Below the pieces are notes generated by a model that was given only the letters and a program-made list of their open reading frames with translations, was not told the origin of the DNA and did not search any database. The translations under genes were made by a program, and so were the position numbers. From positions 101,570 through 165,569 of the forward strand of contig DFBZ01000060.1 in the NCBI GenBank assembly GCA_002366835.1: a DNA stretch of 64,000 bases. The letters run 5' to 3'. Each line of letters opens with the position of its first letter. The first letter of the stretch is position 1. Shown here in pieces: positions 1 to 8,205 of this stretch. This stretch comes from Gammaproteobacteria bacterium UBA3067. Lineage in GTDB: Bacteria > Pseudomonadota > Gammaproteobacteria > Pseudomonadales > UBA3067.

Positions 1-1
1 G

Positions 2-772
2 CCCGATGTTTTCGTAAATGCCGATGGCTTTAAAAAATCCATCTCCTCACCCGGCGTGGGCAACTACCTGACTTTATGGAAAGCCGCCGCTCTGGGAGAA
101 AAACTACTGGGCCGAAAAGCTCTGCAAGAGCGTAGCTTTGTCCATGCCCACGGCACCGGCACCCCTCAGAACCGAGTAACGGAATCCCATGTTTTTAATG
201 AAGTAGCAAAAGCCTACGACATCAATAACTGGCTGATCAGCGCCATTAAATGCTACGTTGGCCACTCACTGGCAACAGCCGGAGGCGATCAACTTAACTT
301 CACCCTCGGCACCTGGCAACATGGCCTAGTACCTGGCATCACCACCCTTGATGAAGTCGCAGAGGATGTACACCAATCCAACCTGCGTTTTGAACGGGAA
401 CACACAGAAGTTGGCCAAGAAGGCATGGATATGGCCTTTCTAAACTCCAAAGGTTTTGGCGGCAACAACGCCACAGCTCTGGTACTCGCTCCTCATGCAG
501 TAAAGAAAATGCTGGCCAAAAAACACGGCAAAGAAGCCCTGCAACAATACGAAGAACGCAGCATTTCGGTTGAGGAAAAAGCCAAGCAGTACGAAACAGA
601 GGCAACTCGGGGAACCGCGAAACCCATCTACCACTTTGATAACAATGTATTGGTCGGTGATGACCTCGAAATCACCGATGAAAGCATTACCGTTCCCGGC
701 CAGACGAACAAAGTTAGTTTCACGGATACCGGGCATTTCGACGATATCTGCCTGAGTGATGGAGAGTTATAA
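2..772 (+). CDS. fabY: Beta-ketoacyl-ACP synthase, FabY-like, C-terminal part (5' end outside window)
   Basis: Decarboxylating Claisen condensation of malonyl-ACP in fatty acid synthesis. The frame is open from base 2, so the gene enters from the left edge; a GTG at 56 is an internal codon. Two catalytic histidine regions of the condensing-enzyme fold are visible: HGTGTPQNRVTES (His of the first motif) and KCYVGHSLATAGG (second His); the nucleophilic Cys must lie upstream. The glycine-rich NSKGFGGNNA motif closes the active site as in FabB/FabF. A C-terminal extension of about 75 residues beyond the thiolase fold resembles the long (about 630 aa) FabY synthases of Pseudomonas more than FabF (about 410 aa). 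A strong terminator follows. KAS family membership is sure; FabY rather than another long KAS is inferred from the tail. Confidence 0.75.
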   Translation, partial: PDVFVNADGFKKSISSPGVGNYLTLWKAAALGEKLLGRKALQERSFVHAHGTGTPQNRVTESHVFNEVAKAYDINNWLISAIKCYVGHSLATAGGDQLNFTLGTWQHGLVPGITTLDEVAEDVHQSNLRFEREHTEVGQEGMDMAFLNSKGFGGNNATALVLAPHAVKKMLAKKHGKEALQQYEERSISVEEKAKQYETEATRGTAKPIYHFDNNVLVGDDLEITDESITVPGQTNKVSFTDTGHFDDICLSDGEL

Positions 773-818
773 ACAAACGCTCACCCTGTCACACCAGCAC
801 TAACCAAGCACCTCATAA

Positions 819-850
819 GGCGGACTATAGCAATATAGCCCGCCTTTTTT
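819..850 (+). terminator. Rho-independent terminator of the FabY-like gene
   Basis: GGCGG-A-CTATA pairs with TATAG-C-CCGCC around a GCAA loop, with one A-C mismatch, followed by six T residues (845-850). It lies 47 bases after the stop codon. Confidence 0.85.
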
Positions 851-1108
851 ATGCCGAATGCACCCACACTAAGCCCTTATTGAACTTACCCCCGTCTGAC
901 TCGTCTATAATTATAGTGTGCGGAAAAGCCCATAAGGCGTCCTCCATCACTCTGAACTCAATGCTCACAAAGCATAACTGGCTTTATTGATACACCACCC
1001 CAGTATCAACAAAAGCACCAAGCTTGGCCCTGCCCTCGGTAGTTGTCGCTGTATCGACTACCCAGACACTGACGCTGCAACCGAAGATGTTACCCCCTAG
1101 CAAAGGAC
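851..1108. other. Gene-poor gap before the E2 gene
   Basis: No gene is recognised. A TATAAT hexamer at 906-911 has no well-spaced -35 box (TTGAAC at 880-885 is 20 bases away), so it is only a weak promoter candidate. The reading frame of the following E2 protein is open back to 1073 but carries no plausible start codon or lipoyl-domain coding there. This stretch may be degraded 5' sequence of that gene. Confidence 0.4.
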
Positions 1109-1870
1109 GTGAGTTACAAAGCCGCGCTGGCTAAACGCATGCAAATCGACCTCGACACCATACAGTCCAGCGGAGAACATGGCTTAATTACCGCAGAAGA
1201 TGTAGAACACGCAGCACAACTTCACGATGAAAAAGGCGCATTAATCAAGCTGCGCGGCGTGCGTCGATCCATGGCAAAAAACATGGCTAGAGCGCATGCA
1301 GAAGTAGTTCAAGTGACTATTTTCGACGACGTAGATGTGCATGAATGGGGCGAGGGGAACGACCCCACCATGCGCCTCGTAAGAGCTATTGCCGTCGCCT
1401 GCGAGGCAGAGCCCTTTTTAAACGCATGGTATGATGGTAAAACAATGGCGTTAAGGCCGCTAAAAACCATCGACTTGGGCATTGCTGTCGATACGCCTGA
1501 CGGACTTTTTGTACCGGTTCTCAGGGACATTGGCAACCGCCCCATAGAAAACCTCCGCAAGGGCCTGGGCAACCTTAGATCTGCCGTTAGATCCCGCGCC
1601 ATTCCACCATCAGAGTTAATTAATCCAGGTATCACCCTTTCTAATTTCGGAACCATCGTGGGCAAATACGCTAATCCCGTCGTTGTTCCTCCGACCGTTT
1701 GTATTATTGGCTCTGGAGCAATACGCGAAGCGGTCACAGCCGTAAATGGTTCTGCACAGGTACGCCGCATTATACCCATATCCTTAAGCTTCGATCATCG
1801 TCCCATTACCGGAGGTGAAGCTGCGCGCTTTTTTAGTGCATTCCAGGACGACCTAAAATTACCTGAATGA
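1109..1870 (+). CDS. 2-oxoacid dehydrogenase E2 acyltransferase lacking a lipoyl domain (orphan, possibly truncated)
   Basis: Residues about 1-36 form a peripheral subunit-binding domain (IDLDTIQSSGEHGLITAEDV). From about 45 to the end runs the chloramphenicol-acetyltransferase-like catalytic domain, ending in the DHRPITGGEAARFF motif with catalytic His and Asp, and containing the PVVVPPTVCIIGSGAI core strand typical of branched-chain-type E2. Normal E2 proteins are 370-550 aa and begin with one or more lipoyl domains; here none is present in any upstream frame, and no E1 or E3 gene is adjacent. The GTG start is the only reasonable one, with AAAGGA too close to it to be a good ribosome site. 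Either a specialised acyltransferase/binding protein or a 5'-truncated pseudogene; the catalytic domain itself looks intact. Confidence 0.7.
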   Translation: MSYKAALAKRMQIDLDTIQSSGEHGLITAEDVEHAAQLHDEKGALIKLRGVRRSMAKNMARAHAEVVQVTIFDDVDVHEWGEGNDPTMRLVRAIAVACEAEPFLNAWYDGKTMALRPLKTIDLGIAVDTPDGLFVPVLRDIGNRPIENLRKGLGNLRSAVRSRAIPPSELINPGITLSNFGTIVGKYANPVVVPPTVCIIGSGAIREAVTAVNGSAQVRRIIPISLSFDHRPITGGEAARFFSAFQDDLKLPE

Positions 1871-1897
1871 TTTCACCGTTTCACTTGATGCAAGTCA

Positions 1898-1926
1898 CAG
1901 GCTCACCTAAAAAGAGCCTGTAAAAA
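1898..1926 (+). terminator. Weak hairpin after the E2 gene
   Basis: CAGGCTC (1898-1904) pairs with GAGCCTG (1914-1920) around a 9-base loop, 28 bases after the stop codon. The following tract is TAAAAAA rather than T-rich, so termination efficiency is doubtful. Confidence 0.4.
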
Positions 1927-2155
1927 ACATATTAGCCATAAACCCTCCTACAATTAATAAACACAGTGTTAATTTCTTTCTAAGTGCTGCAAGCAAGGAA
2001 ACCTGATCGACCTGCTACATTTGGTAACCGAGAAGAACAGCATCGTTACTGAATGATCTGCTCACCTATGTAATAACCTTATTTATTCTTGTGCAACGAT
2101 AAGATCAAAAAATATCTGTCCGTCGCGTTACCTTAAGGAAGCTCTAAAACAAGCC

Positions 2156-3274
2156 ATGATAGATCAGCAGCGCACCCATTCCACGGCAGCAGATCATACG
2201 ATACCTGATCATGTTAATTCGATGCTGGCACGCGCTAAGCGAGATGCCATATTGCAAGCAGCGAGCGGTGCGCTTATCGTGCTGGATGCCAATGGCACTA
2301 TTATTTCTTTCAACAGCCGTGCCGAAGAACAGTTTGCCATACCAAAAAGGAAAGCAATCGGGGCGCAAGTTGATAAAATTCTGAATGTATGCGAATTAAC
2401 AAGTAGTTCGTTCTACGAGTGGATCAAATTACTGGATCTGGAAACCGAAGTTGCACATAACGTGGTACTGAATTTTAATAAAGCCGATGGTTCCACAGAG
2501 ATGGCGGAGGTCACTGTCGGGAAAGCTCCCCTGGAGAGTTTCACTGTAGAAAAAAGTACCGAAAATTCATCCGCAGCAAAAGGCCCATGCTATCAATATA
2601 TTTGCGTCATCCGACCCGTCTCCACCTTTAAAGACAGTCAAATTGAAGATGCCTTAAAATATCTAAGTCATACCCTCAAAACACCTTTATTCGGAATGCT
2701 TGGTCTCATCTCGCTTGCTCTCAGCGAAAAGCGCCTACCTGCTCGTTCGAGGCGTTACCTTGAGCGGGCAAACAAATCGGGCGAGGCGCTTGCCCAAGTT
2801 ATTGAGCGCACGCTGAATAAACTTCAAGCCCACCCCCCCAACCAGGATGCAGCCCAGAACAAGGCAGAACAGGCTGAAGACGAGCTTGCTTACAAAGGAA
2901 GGTTTAGCGGGAACAATATTCTGGTAGTCGAAGACAACCTAACCAACCAAATTATTGCCAAAGGCATGTTAAAGAAATTTGGGGTAAACCCCCACACCGT
3001 AGAAAACGGCGAGGAAGCCATTGCCGAGATAAAAAGAAACAACTACGACCTGATTCTGATGGACTGCAACATGCCTGTTATGGATGGTTATACTGCAGCA
3101 AAAATGATTCGCGAATTGCCTGCACCAAAAAGCAACATCCCTATTATCGCTATCACTGCGACACAGGTCTCTGACAAAGAAACATTTTGCAAAACAAATA
3201 AAATGGACGGTTATATTGCGAAACCTTACCGCCTTGACGACATCTATCACACGCTCCATCTTTGGCTAAGCTAA
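2156..3274 (+). CDS. PAS - histidine-phosphotransfer (HisKA-like) - receiver protein without an ATPase domain
   Basis: A 372-residue cytoplasmic signalling protein. A PAS domain spans about residues 30-140 (ALIVLDANGTIISFNSRAEEQF opening shown in part: VLDANGTIISFN). A DHp helix pair follows with the H-box SHTLKTPLFGMLG; His172 is in the phosphoacceptor position. Where a hybrid kinase would have the HATPase_c domain there is only a short acidic linker, and a complete receiver domain starts at about 255: acidic pair in VVEDN, phosphoacceptor Asp303 in LILMDCNMPVMDG, Thr in AITAT and Lys in AKPYR. No transmembrane segment is seen. AAGGA at 2135-2139 is 16 bases before the ATG. It cannot phosphorylate itself from ATP and may act as a phosphorelay or scaffold partner of a kinase encoded elsewhere. 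It converges with the TPR/cyclase operon. Confidence 0.8.
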   Translation: MIDQQRTHSTAADHTIPDHVNSMLARAKRDAILQAASGALIVLDANGTIISFNSRAEEQFAIPKRKAIGAQVDKILNVCELTSSSFYEWIKLLDLETEVAHNVVLNFNKADGSTEMAEVTVGKAPLESFTVEKSTENSSAAKGPCYQYICVIRPVSTFKDSQIEDALKYLSHTLKTPLFGMLGLISLALSEKRLPARSRRYLERANKSGEALAQVIERTLNKLQAHPPNQDAAQNKAEQAEDELAYKGRFSGNNILVVEDNLTNQIIAKGMLKKFGVNPHTVENGEEAIAEIKRNNYDLILMDCNMPVMDGYTAAKMIRELPAPKSNIPIIAITATQVSDKETFCKTNKMDGYIAKPYRLDDIYHTLHLWLS

Positions 3275-3304
3275 AAGCATAATTTCTAACTTATTCACTA
3301 TTGT

Positions 3305-4456
3305 TCAGCCAGAGCTTTTACTTTTCAATATCTCTAACTTTTTAATCACTTTTTTCACCCTATCAACATACTCTCGTGCTTGCTTATGATTCGGTTGTAG
3401 CTTGAGCGCAGCCTGCCAGATATCCAGCGCTTTTTGATAGTGCTCCCGTTTATAGTAGGAATAACCCAGCTCAAGCTGAATATCGACGTGATTGGCAAGT
3501 TTCTCCTGAAAACTCGCTTCTTTTTCGTCTAAATCCTGGGGTTTCCACGTATTCTTTTTCAGCAAAGACAGGGTTTTTTTCGCGTCGCTATAATTATCCT
3601 GTGACAAAAAATCATTATATTCCGACAGCAAAGCTTGCCCTCGCTGCTTTGCCTTCCTTATCTTTTTCTTCTGTGCATATTCCAACGCGGCGTTTTTCTT
3701 CTTATTCCGGAGCTTAATGCTTACTAATACTCTTGATTTCAGCGCACCTGCCTGTTCACTAGGATGAAGTCGATAGGCTAAATTGGCCATTTTTTTAGCT
3801 CTATTTAGTTCCTTTTTTTCAAGGTCTATTTCAGCAAACACCAATAACTCAGCAGAGACTTTTTGGGCTTCGATTGTTTTATCTTTTAAATTTTCTGTAA
3901 TGCTTACGTTACGAGGATCAACCTGAGATAGCTCACGATTATAGGAAATCTCTTTCTCCAACATTTCGCCTTTCGCAAACAGCACTTTTTGCTCCGCCTT
4001 ATGGATCTTGATTTTTTGCTTTGTAACGATATTATTATATTCGGCAGTTAAACGCTGGCTCTTTGGTAGTTTCTTTAGGGCAATATCATAACGGTCCAAT
4101 ACCGCACGCCAGTTATTGCGACGCACGTCTTTCTTGCCTACCTCTATAACTTCATTTTCATATTCTTTTGCCAGGCCAGATATGCTTATACGCTTTTTTT
4201 GGATGTGCTTATAACGTGGATTTTCTTTATCCACTGAGTCGATCGCCACCAACGCCTTACCATACTCCTGCTCTCCCACCCAGCGATCAATGCGGCCCTC
4301 TAGATCTGTTCCCACGCCACTGGTGGAAAGGCAGCCAGACAGAATGACCAACAGAACGCCTAATAAGGCATAGGGAGCCATAAACAAAAGTTGATGTACG
4401 ATGGTGTCTTTTAATGGCACTAATACGACTAGTTTAGGCTCTGAAGTTTCATCCAT
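3305..4456 (-). CDS. TPR-containing lipoprotein, cyclase-operon partner
   Basis: Predicted envelope lipoprotein: a hydrophobic stretch ends in a lipobox (VILSGC), after which a long, highly charged, helical region follows with Lys-rich coiled-coil-like segments. A canonical tetratricopeptide repeat is seen near the C-terminus (LELGYSYYKREHYQKALDIW then ALKLQPN). The ATG at 4456 follows the cyclase stop codon by 17 bases with AGGA about 15 bases upstream; starts nearer the lipobox (GTG or ATG about 12 and 25 codons in) would give a more usual signal peptide. Co-transcribed with the upstream cyclase gene, which suggests a structural or sensory partner. The molecular function is unknown. Confidence 0.7.
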   Translation of the reverse strand: MDETSEPKLVVLVPLKDTIVHQLLFMAPYALLGVLLVILSGCLSTSGVGTDLEGRIDRWVGEQEYGKALVAIDSVDKENPRYKHIQKKRISISGLAKEYENEVIEVGKKDVRRNNWRAVLDRYDIALKKLPKSQRLTAEYNNIVTKQKIKIHKAEQKVLFAKGEMLEKEISYNRELSQVDPRNVSITENLKDKTIEAQKVSAELLVFAEIDLEKKELNRAKKMANLAYRLHPSEQAGALKSRVLVSIKLRNKKKNAALEYAQKKKIRKAKQRGQALLSEYNDFLSQDNYSDAKKTLSLLKKNTWKPQDLDEKEASFQEKLANHVDIQLELGYSYYKREHYQKALDIWQAALKLQPNHKQAREYVDRVKKVIKKLEILKSKSSG

Positions 4457-4473
4457 GCTTTATGCGTTTTTTC

Positions 4474-6075
4474 CTATTCATTATCGGCGAGAAGCTCCTT
4501 TATTCTCTCGAGCATTTCGTGCCGAAAGGGATCGCTTATATTTTCAAGAGAAAAAATACGACTGGGTTTCGATTTCCCTCTGAGTTGAATTTCACCACGG
4601 GCACTTGTCGCTATTTTGTCGCGTACTGAACGGTGAGCAAGCACCTCACTCGTTAAAATAATTTCTCCTGAGCCTCCGGCATGAGATAAACGCGATGCCA
4701 GGTTGACGGCATCGCCCACCACTGTATATTCCATGCGGTTTTTAGAGCCAATATTGCCCGCCAACATTGTCCCGCTGTTCGCACCAATGCGGAACTCCAC
4801 TACTGGTAAACCTTTCGCTTTTCGAACCGCGTTGATTTGCTCAACCACTTGCAGAATCATCCAGGCACAACTTAGTGAATTAAAACGATGATCATCCACC
4901 TCATAGGGAACACCAAACACAATCATTGCGCAGTCCCCCATGTATTTATCGATATAACCGTGGCAAAAATCAGAAGTTTTTTCAATCAATGAAAAATAAT
5001 AGTTCAGTAGCTCGCTCACCTCATCGGCTGGCATACTTTCTGACAAAGAAGTGAAGCCAACGATATCCGCAAACAACACACTGGCATCAATATGTTTTCC
5101 ACCCAGCTTTACTTCTTCCAAGCTGGTGAGATCACCAATGGCCTTGCGTGCAACTTGCGGCGATACATAACGGGAAAACACCTCTTCAACCTGCTGTTTC
5201 TGTAAAAGACCTTGCCCCATCTGATTCATTGAGCTCATTAAAATACCAAGCTCATCATTTCTACGCTCCGAAAGATTCACATCGTAACGCCCTTCTGAGA
5301 TGGCCTTACTCGCATTTAAGATCTGATTAATTGGTTTTGTCAGCCAATAACTTAAATACACAGACACCAGCATTCCACTCAACGCCATTAAAACGGTCAC
5401 CAACGTTATGGTAAAAATAGTGTCGCGCCGCGCCTTGGTAAGATTGGATTTATCAAATACCAGCAAGACATAACCCGCGATCAAATCTTTGGAATAAATG
5501 GGATAAAGGTATGCAATGGTCGCTTGTTTCGCGAACGCATCTTGCTTTTGCGGCAGGATAAAGAACTCAGCACCACCGCTGTGCTTTAAGCCCAGCACGA
5601 CCTCTTCCACAGAAGTGGAAGCCTGTTTCCCCGAAACAGCCAGAATCAGACCGTCGTCATCATAAATTGCAGACCCTTCGATTCCTTCATGCTTCGTCAC
5701 GCCATGGGTAATCATATCCAAGCTTAATTTATCACCCGCCAGCAAAGGCTCTTTTGCCGAGTCAGACATTTGTTGCAATAAAGTCAGTGCAAATTTATTC
5801 AGCTCTGCCTCCAACAAGCGAATCTGATTAGTTCCCACTGTAATTCCCACCACAAGAATACCCAGCGTCACCAAGCCGGTGATCGCTATAGCCAGCTTTG
5901 AGGCAATAGGAATGTATTGTGGTAGTTGCTTTCTTATTACCTGATAGGCGTCAAGTGGTTCCAACTTAAAAAACGCGGCGGCACTCGTGCAGTATTTTTC
6001 GAGCGCCAAAAGCTGCTGCCGCGAAGTGCGCGGCGTGACAGGGGCACTTTTTTTCAAGTTTGGGTTCCAAACCAT
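4474..6075 (-). CDS. Membrane class III adenylate/guanylate cyclase with HAMP domain
   Basis: Converts ATP (or GTP) to a cyclic nucleotide. From the ATG at 6075 the protein is 533 aa: cytoplasmic N-terminus, first transmembrane helix at about residues 58-82, a periplasmic sensor region of roughly 140 residues, second helix at about 220-244, a HAMP linker (LTKPINQILNASKAI), then the cyclase homology domain. Metal-binding Asp337 (LFADIVGFTS) and Asp381 (KYMGDCAM), base-contact Lys377, and the Asn458/Arg462 pair in VVGDAVNLASRL are all present, so the enzyme looks active; Lys377 favours ATP. The frame extends to a GTG at 6147 but nothing supports that start. First gene of a two-gene operon with the TPR lipoprotein. 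Confidence 0.85.
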   Translation of the reverse strand: MVWNPNLKKSAPVTPRTSRQQLLALEKYCTSAAAFFKLEPLDAYQVIRKQLPQYIPIASKLAIAITGLVTLGILVVGITVGTNQIRLLEAELNKFALTLLQQMSDSAKEPLLAGDKLSLDMITHGVTKHEGIEGSAIYDDDGLILAVSGKQASTSVEEVVLGLKHSGGAEFFILPQKQDAFAKQATIAYLYPIYSKDLIAGYVLLVFDKSNLTKARRDTIFTITLVTVLMALSGMLVSVYLSYWLTKPINQILNASKAISEGRYDVNLSERRNDELGILMSSMNQMGQGLLQKQQVEEVFSRYVSPQVARKAIGDLTSLEEVKLGGKHIDASVLFADIVGFTSLSESMPADEVSELLNYYFSLIEKTSDFCHGYIDKYMGDCAMIVFGVPYEVDDHRFNSLSCAWMILQVVEQINAVRKAKGLPVVEFRIGANSGTMLAGNIGSKNRMEYTVVGDAVNLASRLSHAGGSGEIILTSEVLAHRSVRDKIATSARGEIQLRGKSKPSRIFSLENISDPFRHEMLERIKELLADNE

Positions 6076-6408
6076 GGATTTCTGCTTATGCGCAATACGT
6101 AAATTTATATAGGATTCAACCGTGACAACGCCATTTCGGCGGCACACCTTCCACTAAAGTATAGAAGCGGCTACTAAAGAACATAGGACAGAATCGCCGC
6201 TGTTAAGTTACAAGATGTCAGCGAACGGTTGCGCCATTCACGAAATGAATACCAGATATAGCATTCATTAGCTGTATAAATTATGGGAATAGTTTTATTA
6301 TAGCGCCCGTCTTAATCAGGAGTTAGCCCTCCTTATTGAGGAAAGCGAGCACCACTGAAGAATATGGCGCTTGTTTACGAATCAAATTTCACTTTTTGAG
6401 GACCGATC

Positions 6409-8001
6409 ATGTCACAGTACCAAAAAGATATCGAAGCAGTAGCCGCTTTGCGCGAAACCAATGGCAGCGCCTGGAATGCAATCAATCCAGAATCAGCAGC
6501 TCGCATGCGATTACAAAACCAGTTTAAAACAGGCCTGGATATCGCCAAATACACTGCCGGCATCATGCGTGCAGATATGGCAGCTTACGACGCTGACCCT
6601 TCCCAGTACACCCAGTCCCTGGGCTGCTGGCACGGTTTTATCGGTCAACAGAAAATGATCTCCATCAAAAAGCACTTTGAAAACACAGACCGTAAGTACC
6701 TTTACCTTTCTGGTTGGATGGTTGCTGCGCTGCGCTCTGACTTTGGCCCACTTCCTGACCAATCAATGCACGAAAAAACATCTGTTGCTGGTCTTATCGA
6801 AGAGCTATATACCTTTCTTCGTCAAGCAGATGCGCGTGAACTAGGCGGCTTATTCCGCGCCCTAGACGCAGCGAGAGAAGCTGGCGACGCAGCGAAAGAA
6901 GCTGAAGTTCAAGCTTCTATCGACGGCTACGTAACACATGTAGTACCTATTATTGCTGATATTGATGCTGGTTTTGGTAATGCTGAAGCGACTTACCTAA
7001 TGGCTAAGCAAATGATTGAAGCCGGTGCATGCTGTATCCAGATCGAAAACCAAGTATCTGATGAGAAGCAGTGTGGTCACCAGGACGGTAAGGTAACCGT
7101 TCCTCATGAAGACTTCCTCGCTAAAATCCGCGCTGTTCGTTACGCCTTCCTTGAGCTAGGTATTGATGACGGTGTTATCGTCTCACGTACTGATTCACTG
7201 GGTGCCGGCCTTACTAAGCAAATCGCTGTAACGAATGAGCCAGGCGACCTTGGCGACCAATACAACGCTTTCCTTGATTGCGAAGAAGTGACTGCCGACA
7301 ATATGAGCAACGGCGACGTTGTTATCAAGCAAGACGGTAAGCTGGTTCGCCCTAAGCGTTTGCCTTCTAACTTATTCCAGTTCAAGAAAGGCACAGGTGA
7401 AGCTCGCTGTATTCTAGATTGCATCACTTCCTTGCAGAACGGTGCTGATCTTCTTTGGATTGAAACCGAGAAGCCGCATGTGGCACAAATCGGCGGCATG
7501 GTTAACGCTATCCGCGAAGTAGTTCCTAACGCCAAGCTTGTCTATAACAACTCTCCTTCTTTTAACTGGACGCTTAACTTCCGTCAGCAAGTATTTGACG
7601 CAATGCAAGAATCCGGCAAGGATGTATCTGCATACGATCGCGCAGACTTGATGAACGCTAAGTACGACGACACTGACCTGTCTACCGAAGCTGACGAAAA
7701 GATCCGCACTTTCCAAGCAGATGCTGCTCGCGAAGCTGGAATCTTCCACCACTTGATCACTCTACCTACTTACCACACTGCAGCCTTGTCTACTGACAAC
7801 CTCGCAAAAGAGTACTTTGGTGAGCAAGGAATGCTGGGTTATGTTGCTGGCGTTCAGCGTAAAGAGATCCGTCAAGGCATCGCTTGCGTTAAGCACCAGA
7901 ACATGGCTGGATCTGACATGGGTGACGATCACAAAGAGTACTTCTCTGGTGATGCGGCTCTGAAAGCATCTGGTAAAGACAACACAATGAACCAGTTCTA
8001 A
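6409..8001 (+). CDS. aceA: Isocitrate lyase
   Basis: Cleaves isocitrate to glyoxylate and succinate, the first step of the glyoxylate shunt, allowing growth on acetate, fatty acids and other C2 sources. The catalytic loop KQCGHQ with nucleophilic Cys222 is present, together with the metal-site region DADAGFGNAEATYLMAKQ-like segment (here DIDAGFGN). At 530 residues it matches the longer Pseudomonas-type enzyme rather than the 434-residue E. coli one. GAGGA sits about 8 bases before the ATG. Single-gene unit: long leader upstream, terminator downstream, and no malate synthase nearby. Codon use looks biased toward optimal codons, as expected for a highly expressed enzyme. Confidence 0.97.
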   Translation: MSQYQKDIEAVAALRETNGSAWNAINPESAARMRLQNQFKTGLDIAKYTAGIMRADMAAYDADPSQYTQSLGCWHGFIGQQKMISIKKHFENTDRKYLYLSGWMVAALRSDFGPLPDQSMHEKTSVAGLIEELYTFLRQADARELGGLFRALDAAREAGDAAKEAEVQASIDGYVTHVVPIIADIDAGFGNAEATYLMAKQMIEAGACCIQIENQVSDEKQCGHQDGKVTVPHEDFLAKIRAVRYAFLELGIDDGVIVSRTDSLGAGLTKQIAVTNEPGDLGDQYNAFLDCEEVTADNMSNGDVVIKQDGKLVRPKRLPSNLFQFKKGTGEARCILDCITSLQNGADLLWIETEKPHVAQIGGMVNAIREVVPNAKLVYNNSPSFNWTLNFRQQVFDAMQESGKDVSAYDRADLMNAKYDDTDLSTEADEKIRTFQADAAREAGIFHHLITLPTYHTAALSTDNLAKEYFGEQGMLGYVAGVQRKEIRQGIACVKHQNMAGSDMGDDHKEYFSGDAALKASGKDNTMNQF

Positions 8002-8063
8002 TTACTGGTTTTAGTAAGATACGCTGATGGAACCCTGCTTAGATAGAGGGTTTCATTAGAAAT

Positions 8064-8098
8064 AAAAACGGCCGCATTTGCGGCCGTTTTTATTTTAG
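8064..8098 (+). terminator. Terminator of isocitrate lyase
   Basis: Perfect stem AAAACGGCCGC / GCGGCCGTTTT around an ATTT loop, followed by TATTTTAGTTTT. The A-rich left side means it may also work on the opposite strand, although the gene converging on it (the large lipoprotein) ends about 100 bases away. Confidence 0.9.
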
Positions 8099-8138
8099 TT
8101 TTAAGCTTTAGATGGCTTCAAGGTAAAGGCACCAGGAA

Positions 8139-8198
8139 CTACATCTCCCTAAAGAAGGAGTCTAAACCAGTTGTTGCATCTACCTCCCACCAGTGAGC
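8139..8198 (-). pseudogene. 3'-end remnant of a paralogue of the large lipoprotein gene
   Basis: Just past the stop of the large lipoprotein, on the same strand but another frame, the bases encode AHWWEVDATTGLDSFFREM then TAG. The C-terminus of the intact protein reads NIWWEKDVTSGLGAYYLDPFFKLP: the WWE-D-T-GL---FF pattern matches. This is best read as the last 20 codons of a second, otherwise deleted copy, or a scar of recombination between paralogues. Too short to be functional. Confidence 0.6.
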
Positions 8199-8205
8199 GG
8201 GGTTA

